Positions 24,066 through 34,137 of a DNA stretch of 64,000 bases are shown here, piece after piece. A model generated the notes under the pieces. The model did no database searches. It had not been told where the DNA came from and worked only from the letters and a program-made list of their open reading frames with translations. Origin of the DNA: Bathymodiolus brooksi (Eukaryota > Mollusca > Bivalvia > Mytilida > Modiolidae); assembly GCA_963680875.1 (NCBI GenBank), contig OY804576.1, positions 75,893,668-75,957,667 on the forward strand, read 5' to 3'. The translations under genes and the position numbers were made by a program. Every line of letters begins with the position of its first letter. Positions within the stretch are counted from its first letter, which is position 1.

Positions 24066-24089
<24 letters not shown>

Positions 24090-24090
24090 C
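24066..24090. repeat. (TA)n microsatellite
   Basis: About 12 TA units. The locus in copy B has only a short TATATATA remnant near 33880. Confidence 0.8.
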
Positions 24091-24284
24091 ATTCTGTGAG
24101 ATTACACACAATCGATCCAGTGCTTGGTGCCACTTTTAAGCAATATTTCAGATATAACGACTGTATTTTTATTTTTATCGGTGAAGGAAACATAAGATTT
24201 TTTTTCTGACCTTAAAATAGAAACAGATAGAAACTCAACACATCGAATGTTTACGACTACAATTATTAAACAAAGGGCAATTAT

Positions 24285-24286
<2 letters not shown>

Positions 24287-24320
<34 letters not shown>
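24287..24320 (+). repeat. (AG)n microsatellite
   Basis: About 16 AG units. The orthologous locus in copy B (34083-34132) is longer, with about 25. Confidence 0.85.
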
Positions 24321-24326
<6 letters not shown>

Positions 24327-24643
24327 GTGGTCCCACTAACCGGTTTAACCCCGCCACATTATTGTACAGGGCCTGAATTTCCAACATCATATGTCATGGT
24401 CTTTAACGTTCAATGGTTTGAAGTGGAAGGTGATTGTTCGTGGTGTTGATATTGGTGGAATTGTTGACAATCACTGGTTAATAAATATTTTTTGTTTATA
24501 ATGCGAATTTGATTGACCGTAGCCAGTATTGAAAGATGAATTATATTTAACATGATTTCTCCATTTATTAATGGACACAAAGACGTTCTTCCAGATTTGT
24601 TTACAATGACAATGTATATAAAAATCAGTTTAAAGGTATAATG

Positions 24644-24846
24644 TCGTTGATTTTGGTGATTTTTTGTACCGGTGGTTTTTACAAGGAGTATACATTAAAA
24701 ACATAAATTAAAGCTAATTATCGAGTTTTAGTGTAAATAGTCCATCCATTATCTTTTATTTTCATGAAAACCATCTCGAACATAAATTACTGTCTGTACG
24801 ACAAAAATATCTGCAGATGGAAAACCTACACGTGATATTAACGTTC
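24644..24846. other. Spacer between the two duplication copies
   Basis: 203 bp not matched in either copy; no gene. The duplication junctions flank it. Confidence 0.6.
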
Positions 24847-25047
24847 CTTTGATGCACAACCTTGTAATCACGATTTATTTAAATGGACTCCGTTCGATTA
24901 AGATGTTTAATGAATGATACATGTAATTATATCCCATTTGTATACTCTACAAGTTACATATGAACAGAAAACAATACCACACTGTCCAAAATTCCAGCGA
25001 AAAATCGTACAAGTAAAGGCAAAATTTATACCCTAACACACATGGAA

Positions 25048-25143
25048 TATAATTAACACTGTTGGTTTCTTAAAAGAAACAGGAACTGCTTACGATTCGC
25101 CATCAACTGGGTTCATCCCCGGGTTTTTTGTTTTTGTTTTTGT

Positions 25144-25178
<35 letters not shown>

Positions 25179-25220
25179 CTCATGTCCGTGTTACTCTTCA
25201 TTTTAGTTTTAGTGTTGTAG
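25048..25220 (+). repeat. Dispersed repeat, copy 3, with poly-G tract
   Basis: Orthologue of 14310-14462. The G-rich patch has expanded to a run of about 33 G near 25143-25176, an assembly-sensitive spot. Confidence 0.65.
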
Positions 25221-25257
25221 GTTTTTTATAGTTATTGGTAAAAAGTGCGGGGTTTAA

Positions 25258-25405
25258 ACTAGATACAACATTATGTGATAAAGTTTGTTAGTGACTTGCG
25301 ACAGGTTGTTGGTTTTCTCATTGGTACTCCGGTTTCCTCCATCAATAAAACTGATCGCCACGATATAACTGAAATATTGCTGCAAGTGGCGTTAAACACC
25401 ATAAC
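25258..25405 (+). repeat. SINE family 2, 5'-truncated
   Basis: Orthologue of 14511-14657 in duplication B, with the same truncation. Confidence 0.7.
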
Positions 25406-25911
25406 CCTAACCCTAAGCTAGATTCATGAACCCAAACCTATGAATAAGTAAAATGCGTTGTTATGTAATACGGGATACTACTAAAAGGGCAATAATGTTT
25501 TTCATGGACCCAAACCAAATGCGTTGTTATGCAATACGGGATACTACTAAAAGGGCAATAATAACATTATCATGTATCGTTTGCTGTGTTTGTTGATATT
25601 TAATGGGGATATATTAATGTATGATCATTATTTAACGTCAACTTCGCAGAATTGCAGCTATTGTCATGACTACAGCCAATCATCATACAATAAATCACGT
25701 TGGAAACAGTGGCACTGGGATGGGACTAAAGATTTTATTGTTAAGGAAAGAAATGATCTGGATATAATACTGTTTAAGCTATACAGTCTGTATGATGGCC
25801 TGGTCGATTAGTAAATGTATGTAATATTGACGCCAATTAAAGTTGCATAAGGAATTGATTGTAAAGGATCGAATTCCTTAAATTAATTATTGAATACTAG
25901 TATGACATAAT

Positions 25912-26553
25912 CAGGGGCGTAGCTAGCCTTTTTTGCAGTGCAAGCAACCAAACCTGGTTCCCCCCCCCCCCCCTCCCCGAATTATTTTTTTTACTAGATG
26001 CAAAATGGTGCGTTCTGGGGTGTTTTCATGGGTAAATTGAATACATAAGCAACACATTGATTTCATGATTTTGTTAGACAGAATTTACTTAAAATTGCCC
26101 AAAATCTGTTATTCGTGTCTTAGCACACACGAACTTCTCCATAACTTTGTCTAAATCCACACTGAAATCGCGATGGATATGTATTAATGCTAGCGATGAC
26201 AACCTATCGTTATTCATTGTTGATCGTACATATGTCTTCAACCGACGTTGTACTCTGAACGATCACTCTGCGGTAGCGCTTGTTACCGGCATTGTCAACA
26301 TGATACACAAGATGGTATCTATAGAAGGATATAGTACCGGGGTTTACCGCATCAAGTGTCTCACAAAGTGAAGTTGGCATCTGATCGCGAGGTGTTATAT
26401 ACTCCAGCGTGTTCGCCATAGACTTTGTTTTCCACTTTTTTTTTGGATTTTTATTACTCCTTATTTTTTTTTTTTTTTTTTGCTCTTTATTTTTTTTTCA
26501 TCACGCCGATGTGCACGCAACTGCGTGTTGGCGTATAGGGAGCTACGCGCCTG
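25912..26553 (-). mobile_element. hAT-type element remnant
   Basis: Ends CAGGGGCGTAGCTAGCC and GGGAGCTACGCGCCTG form imperfect terminal inverted repeats. ATAAT flanks both sides (25907-25911 and 26554-26558). Copy A at 15348-15360 has the uninterrupted GACATAATATCTGC, a clean empty site. A transposase C-terminal remnant lies inside on the minus strand. Also present are a C tract near 25961 and a T tract near 26465. The 5-bp duplication is shorter than the usual 8 bp of hAT elements, though 5-bp hAT groups are known. Confidence 0.75.
26122..26209 (-). pseudogene. hAT transposase C-terminal fragment
   Basis: The minus-strand translation includes HIHRDFSVDLDKVMEKFV, which resembles the end of the hAT C-terminal dimerisation region (Leu/Ile-His-Arg-Asp then a helix before the C terminus). 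Only this end survives. The catalytic RNase-H-like domain is absent, so the copy is inactive. It lies inside an element with hAT-like termini, which supports the call. Confidence 0.55.
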
Positions 26554-26558
26554 ATAAT

Positions 26559-27043
26559 ATCTGCAACTTTGTATTATGAAGACGGGATTAATTAATAAAT
26601 AAAATATGTGTAAAACGATGGCAGAATAATACTGACAAACAATTACAAAGTGTTCTTGTTCCATTTCCTAGTACATTGTATATAAATAATATCACACTTT
26701 TAAAATTCTCTGCAATATTCTTTTCTTTTTCTATTAAACTAATTAGTTGTATTATTTAATATGTTAATATACTAATTAAGCATAAGTGCTGTGGTATTTT
26801 TTAATTTATATTCTGAAATCATTCAATGTTAAAAGCTAAAAAAAAGTATTTTTTAAATAACAGAATAAACAAATTATGTAAGACTCCTTTAGAGGTCAGG
26901 CAAAGGTCAACTTGATCAGCCGAAACGCGAAATTACAAATGCTTATGCAAGATCCCTTAAATAAAAAGGGATGGATTGGAATCGGGTATGAAGATCATCT
27001 ATGAAGAGGAAAGTGAAATTAAAATATATTCCCCTTATTTTGA
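26559..27043. other. Unannotated part of duplication B
   Basis: Matches 15350-15847 of copy A. AT-rich, no gene. Confidence 0.5.
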
Positions 27044-27229
27044 TGTTGTGGATTCGACTCCCACTCAGGGCGAGGTGTACAACATTATGTGATAAAGTTT
27101 GTCAGTGACTTGCGGCAGGTCGGTGGTTTTCTCCGGGTCCTCCGGTTTCCTCCACCAATAAAACTGATCGCCACGGTATAACTGAAATATTGTTGAAAGT
27201 GGCGTTAAACACCATAAAACCAAATCAAA
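27044..27229 (+). repeat. SINE family 2
   Basis: Orthologue of 15848-16025: GTGGATTCGACTCCCACT, GGGCGAGGTGTACAACAT, GTGGCGTTAAACACCATAA. Confidence 0.75.
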
Positions 27230-27504
27230 CCCTCATTTTGACAAAAACCAAAAAACGATAACCAGAAAAGATAAAAAAAAAATATAAAAAAAATAAGAAC
27301 ATTCCGTGATATAAACGTGATGTAAACAAAGGCATAATCATGAAATGATACATCTTTCAAATTTAATAAATAGATATATTATACTTTACGTTTTTATTTT
27401 CACTATTTGTCTTTGTTAACGTTATATGGACCGGGACTGGACTGCCTCGTTTTCGATTCGGTTCCGGAACGGTACCTGCATTATTATTTTAGATAAAAAG
27501 TATA

Positions 27505-27600
27505 ATATAGCAAATAGTTCATGTTACTTCGGGTCATATGGCAGCTTCGGTCTATATAATATTTTTATGGTGACGGACCGGTCCATATACTGCCATATGA
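27505..27600. repeat. Hairpin locus with inverted loop and truncated right arm
   Basis: Left arm TAGCAAATAGTTCATG...TCATATGG as in 16325-16444. The loop (GGTGACGGACCGGTCCATAT) is the reverse complement of the copy A loop. The right arm stops after CCATATGACA and runs straight into the 29-bp array. Confidence 0.65.
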
Positions 27601-27602
27601 CA

Positions 27603-28211
27603 GTGGCAGTACTGTGTCCATGCTACTGATTGTGGCAGTACTGTGTCCATGCTACTGATTGTGGCAGTACTGTGTCCATGCTCCTGATTGTGGCAGTACT
27701 GTGTCCATGCTCCTGATTGTGGCAGTACTGTGTCCATGCTCCTGATTGTGGCAGTACTGTGTCCATGCTACTGATTGTGGCAGTACTGTGTCCATGCTCC
27801 TGATTGTGGCAGTACTGTGTCCATGCTCCTGATTGTGGCATTACTGTGTCCATGCTACTGATCGTGGCAGTACTGTGTCCATGCTCCTGATTGTGGCAGT
27901 ACTGTGTCCATGCTCCTGATTGTGGCAGTACTGTGTCCATGCTACTGATTGTGGCAGTACTGTGTCCATGCTCCTGATTGTGGCAGTACTGTGTCCATGC
28001 TCCTGATTGTGGCAGTACTGTGTCCATGCTACTGATTGTGGCAGTACTGTGTCCATGCTCCTGATTGTGGCAGTACTGTGTCCATGCTCCTGATTGTGGC
28101 AGTACTGTGTCCATGCTACTGATTGTGGCAGTACTGTGTCCATGCTACTGATTGTGGCAGTACTGTGTCCATGCTCCTGATTGTGGCAGTACTGTGTCCA
28201 TGCTCCTGATT
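27603..28211 (+). repeat. Minisatellite, 29-bp unit, ~21 copies (copy B)
   Basis: Same unit as 17847-19126. Here GCTACTG units alternate with GCTCCTG units mostly in an A-C-C order, giving an 87-bp higher-order period. The minus strand again lacks stops, and the long open frame at 27623-28114 is not a gene. Confidence 0.95.
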
Positions 28212-29254
28212 TGGATATAGTTAATGGCTTTTAGTTTCAATAACACGTCAATACTCTACCCACAAAATTGGGGAAAATTTTGATTCCATGGTAACATACC
28301 AATCTCAGATTTAGACCTTCTGTATTCCTGACTAAAACCTACTTTCTGTATTTGTCCCCACCATTCCTGGACAAGATGAAATATGTAACATCTAATGCTG
28401 ACATTTCAGAATATTTCCTTCAATACCTTCATGGTTGCCAGTTCAAAATCCACATGGACAATAGCAGGAATAAGCTGTAATCCATTGTCACAGCATAGTG
28501 TGTGTGACAGTAGTTGACAAGCAGTGACGAGAAACATTTTCCGATTTTCAAGACAACAAGACAACTAATAACGGAACCTAGTGACCATTCTGAACCGTTA
28601 CCTTTAGTTTATGTCCATCTTGACTAAATGATAACAATTAGTCGACTAAAACAAACTCATGTAATACTTTACAGGTGAGTATATGTAGATGTTGTGAGAG
28701 TCGCTCAACTGGCCATATAGATTTTAGGGTCAATTGAAATTGTGTCGCTCAAATGTCCACTAATGTTGTCGCTCAAATGTCCATAGTGTAAATTTATTTT
28801 TTCGCTCAAATGTCCATCTTTGTCCATATTTATATTTTATCAGAAAAACATTTAATCCTGGACAGAATATTGTTTTTGAGATAAATGGTCACATTGTGGA
28901 CATGTAGTTTTAATGAAGTATATAGAAATTAATCAGTTGTGTTTGGTCGAATGGATTAGACCTAATTATGTTGATTAGTTAAATGTTGACGGGATATCAA
29001 ATTGTAATTAGGTATATAAAAAAACAACAACAAATGATGTAATTATTTATCAATAGAAAACTCGAGTCTACACTTGTAATTATTTTAAATCTTATTGTAA
29101 GACAGTAACTGATGTTTGATAAAAACAAGTGGACTAGAACAGAATTTTATCATAAAATCAATGAAGGGAAAAACTTTTTAAAAAATAACTTAAACTTTCA
29201 ATAACAATTTAAATGAATACAAGTCTTTTTGTAAAATCGTGATTTTCAACCCTG
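28212..29254. other. Non-coding flank, probable 5' region of gene 1
   Basis: Matches 19127-20973 of copy A without the foldback. It directly precedes the exon 1 start codon. I cannot pick out a convincing TATA box or initiator. Confidence 0.45.
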
Positions 29255-29291
29255 ATGGAGATACATATATTTATCACAGCTTTGATACTTG
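29255..29291 (+). CDS. Gene 1 exon 1 (signal peptide)
   Basis: Encodes [12 protein letters not shown] and ends in phase 1 (G) before donor GTAAGT. The CTG before the ATG corresponds to the first ATG of copy A. The hydrophobic stretch continues into exon 2 (AWSVPIQG), completing the signal peptide. Confidence 0.75.
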
Positions 29292-32200
29292 GTAAGTTAT
29301 ACTTTTTTAATCACAAAATTATATATATTTACAATATTTGTCTACATAGATATTATAAATGTCATACAAGAGGTTTGGACGTATAAAACTGTTTGACCCC
29401 GCCACTTTTCGTTGAAGTGCCTGTACCAAGCCAGGAAAGTAAGAGGTTTGTTTATTTGTGTTAGGGGTATCGAATTTGCTCTTTTCTGCGATTTTTCTAT
29501 TGGACTTTGGAACTGTTCCGACAGTGTGGTATAAATATATAGATTTTTTTTAGGGGGTGGGAGGGGGGGTCATTTTATTTGATTAAAATTAGCATCACAA
29601 TATGGGGGAAAACATATATCTCTTCAGCGTTTTTTTTTTTCTGTCTGTTTCTAGTAGACGTTACGCGCGCTATTGGTGATACTTTGACTAAATAGAACAT
29701 GAAATAAGTAAAACGAATGTAGATTTTTTTTAGATTGATGGATTTTTATTTCCGATACATGCTTGAATAGGGAATTATACGAATATTTGTTTTATTGTAT
29801 TAGATTAAGTTTATTTTTGCTTTTGAAAACGAATTTATTGGAAGAAAACGTCGTTAACACACAATTTTCTCATGTAACGCGTTACAAAATATCCGTATGT
29901 CTTTTACATTTTTCTCAGTAAAAACCTAAAAATACGTTTTTCGGACCATTTTTTTTGTGGGACCGGAAGCAGAGTCAGCGTGTTCTATGACCCCATTAAC
30001 GATTTCTGATTAAAGCATTGCTTGAAGGAAAAAATCGGTAAGTTTATGGAAAGGAAAGAACGTAACGCTGAAGGAAACTTTTTTCTTATTTTACTTTTGT
30101 CCTGTTGTTATATACTTTTAAGATGTATTATATATTCTTTTCACTTAAAATCCACCTGTGATGTACTATTGTCTAAACTCTCCATTATATTTAATTAAAA
30201 TCCACCTGTGATGTAAATCTATTGTCTAAACTCTCCATTATTTTTAATTAAAATCCACCTGTGATATAAATCTATTGTCTAAACTCTCCATTATTTTTAA
30301 TTAAAATCCACCTGTGATATAAATCTATTGTCTAAACTCTCCATTATTTTTAATTAAAATCCACCCGTGATATAAATCTATTGTCTAAACTCTCCATTAT
30401 TTTTAATTAAAATCCACCTGTGATATAAATCTATTGTCTAAACTCTCCATTATTTTTAATTAAAATCCACCTGTGATATAAATCTATTGTCTAAACTCTC
30501 CATTATTTTTAATTAAAATCCACCTGTGATATAAATCTATTGTCTAAACTCTCCATTATTTTTAATTAAAATCCACCTGTGATATAAATCTATTGTCTAA
30601 ACTCTCCATTATTTTTAATTAAAATCCACCTGTGATATAAATCTATTGTCTAAACTCTCCATTATTTTTAATTAAAATCCACCTGTGATATAAATCTATT
30701 GTCTAAACTCTCCATTATTTTTAATTAAAATCCACCTGTGATATAAATCTATTGTCTAAACTCTCCATTATTTTTAATTAAAATCCACCTGTGATATAAA
30801 TCTATTGTCTAAACTCTCCATTATTTTTAATTAAAATCCACCTGTGATATAAATCTATTGTCTAAACTCTCCATTATTTTTAATTAAAATCCACCTGTGA
30901 TATAAATCTATTGTCTAAACTCTCCATTATTTTTAATTAAAATCCACCTGTGATATAAATCTATTGTCTAAACTCTCCATTATTTTTAATTAAAATCCAC
31001 CTGTGATATAAATCTATTGTCTAAACTCTCCATTATTTTTAATTAAAATCCACCTGTGATATAAATCTATTGTCTAAACTCTCCATTATTTTTAATTAAA
31101 ATCCACCTGTGATATAAATCTATTGTCTAAACTCTCCATTATTTTTAATTAAAATCCACCTGTGATGTAAATCTATTGTCTAAACTCTCCATTATTTTTA
31201 ATTAAAATCCACCTGTGATGTAAATCTATTGTCTAAACTCTCCATTATTTTTAATTAAAATCCACCCGTGATATAAATCTATGGTCTAAACTCTCCATTA
31301 TTTTTAAGGAATGGAGAGTTATGAACAATGTGGACTGGGGCGGAGTTATTGTTCTCTTTGTACTATAGATAATATACACAGACTTTTTTTTTGTTACAAG
31401 ATTAATAATTAATAAAATTATTAAAGTACAATGGGTGGATTTTAAGTTGGAGAATGCCCTCGTATCTCTCCATTCCTTAAAAACAATGGGCCTCGACCCC
31501 TTCAGGGCCTCGGCTCCATTATTTTTAAGGAATGGAGAGTTACTTGGACATTCTCCTATACGTAAAGTGTCGTGTCTTTAACGATCCGAAGCAAGGATGA
31601 TTGAAAACTGTATTTTGCTCAGTTGTGAGAAAACTTACGCACCACGAGTTTAATAGACTTCTAACTCCTAATCAACAATGTAAAGCCATTTCAGATGTTA
31701 TTTTCCAAAGCTTGTTTTAAATTTTTGATACAGTTTGCACAGATTGTCAAAGATACGTAATGCCTAAAATTAATTTAATTAATAAGAAAATTGAATTACT
31801 TGTGACTGTAATTTCAAAAGGATTATTTTAATTTATTCACGGAGTAGCATCAATCAAGCCAAATCAATCAAAAGTTATCAAAGACAAAACAAATTACAGA
31901 AGCTAAACCGTTAATCTCGCATGCAGGAATATTGATTATGTTCTTTCAATTAATAATCCAAACTTTGCTAATTGGATTCTATTAATATACCACAAAATAA
32001 ACCCGAGATAACGGCAACAACACAAACAACTTCCTGTGCTTAATTTGTTGACATTGTCCTTGAATTTGACACAATTTTATGAAGCAAAAACGTATACTTA
32101 GAAATCAAATTTAGCTTCTGGAATAACCTTCATCAAGTACGCTCAAAATTGAAAGATTGGAAAGCCAAATAATTTAAAGTTTTGGGAGCAATACAACAAA

Positions 32201-34080
32201 AGGGCATAAGCAGGATAGTCAAAATGGGCTAAGGTCACATATACATGAGGGAGGAGAATCTTAGTTTTATTAATAATTACATTATTAAAATTAGATGTTT
32301 GTTGTATCTTTTGACACATAGTGTATCGCCAAAGAAAAACACATGTAAAGATACAACAAACGTCTAATTTTAATTAGATTGTATTTGACAAATATGGTAA
32401 TCTATCTACCAGACTTTATGACAAAAATAGACGACTTTGACTTATGTTATTATCAATTTTCTACACATTGATAGCAATATATCACCCGCTCCAGCTTATG
32501 GAATTTATATTTCACAATTACTCCATTACGTTCGGTCTTGCAGTTCGTATTGAGACTGTTTCCAAAGCCATCTGAGTTTTCTTCTTCAAGTAGGGCCCGG
32601 GTTGCTCAATGAGTTAGGAAGTTGGATTACCTAACAACTCATACAAGCCTATCACCAATACGGCGTGGGTTCGCGCCCGGCTTTGTAAATTGCAAAAAAG
32701 GGTGCACTTGACTTGCTGCCGCAAGTGATAAAGTTTACCAGTTGCTTGTCCATGGTCGGTGGTTCTCTCCGGGTACTCCGGCTTCTTCCACCACTAAAAC
32801 TAGTCGCCATGATATAGCTGAAATATTGCTGAAAGTGGCGTTAAACACAATAAATCAAATCTTAAATCAAATCTTCTTCAATTACTACACTATTTAGCCA
32901 AAGATTTTTAAAGAATCGTCTCTTCTCATCTAATCTTTCAAAAAGTATTGCAGGGGATACCAACATCTTGTTGAACAGTATTCTGTCACTTGCTTACAGG
33001 TGAAGAGAGATGGCATTGGCAATTCGATTTTGGTTCAAAGTTGAAAATTGTTTCTTTACAATGTCTTATGATACCCTTGTCACGACTCGTCATTTAAATA
33101 ATGGCTTAACTGCATCGGTGGTGTAATGATTAGCGTGCTCGCCTCGAGTGAGGTAGATCGTGGGTTCGAGCTCCGATCGGACCAAACCAAAGACTATAAA
33201 ATTGGTTTTTGTTGCTTCTCCGCTAGGCACATAGCATTAAGGAGAAAGAGCAAAGACTGGATGTCTCGAAATCAGGATAATGTGTCAGAGTGGGAAGAAA
33301 TGTCTATCCACGGACTGTTGTTTCAGTGAGCTAGCACTATAAAAATCCAACTAAGCGCGTTGGTCTTCGTACAAAGCGGACATCATATCATTTCATTGAA
33401 AATGTACTTGTTCTCGCCATGATATAGCGAGTTGGCTTCAAGCAAAAACCACTCACTCACGTAAATAATGGTAAAAACTACCGATTATCATTTGTAGAAC
33501 TGGTATATTATTGTACATATGAGAACATTTGAGTCACAAAGAATAAATATTAAAGATTATGACTCAGAGCACCTATGCTGATCTCCTAGTAATGTGTGAT
33601 TGTCGCTATATTACTCACATGGTGGATACACTTACATGACTGTACTATTTCACTAAGATAGGAAGTTTGTGCCCATAAACTAGTTTAACCTCGGCACGTT
33701 TTATTAGAGTACCTTAAACAAGAAAGGACAGTGAGAAGTAGTCATGTACATGTGTGTTAAAGAGTCAATATTGCCCGTTTTTACGACCTTCTTATTGAAC
33801 TTTGGAGCTGTTCTGACAGTTTGGTAATTTTGTTTGTCATTTTTTTACAAATACTCACTGCTATTAAAATATTTTTTTGTATATATACATTCTGTGCGAT
33901 TACAAACAATCGATCCAGTGCTTGGTGCCACTTTTAAGCAATATTTCAGATATAACGACTGTATTTTTATTTATCGGTGAAGGAAACATAATAATTTTTT
34001 TCTGACCTTAAAATAGAAACAGATAGAAACTTAACACATCGAATGTTTACGACTACAATTATTAAACATAGGGCAATTAT

Positions 34081-34137
<57 letters not shown>

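Larger units (their letters stand above)
14107..24643 (+). repeat. Segmental duplication, copy A
   Basis: Collinear with 24847-34449, from TTGATGCACAACCTTG to TTAAAGGTATAAT. It carries the same ordered landmarks: dispersed repeat, SINEs, 29-bp minisatellite, signal-peptide exon, palindrome, SINEs and (AG)n. Private to copy A: a Harbinger-like MITE (14812), 16445-17846 including another MITE, and the foldback element at 19921-20732. The copies are separated by only 203 bp. Confidence 0.9.

Noticed and set aside
20974..24643. A complete second receptor gene in duplication A
   Set aside because: Only the first exon is present. I searched for the motifs of exons 2-6 (ELEESLR, NIKDQ, DSRL, Cys-loop) and did not see them before copy B.
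27623..28114. 163-codon minus-strand open frame
   Set aside because: Same 29-bp repeat by-product in the second array.
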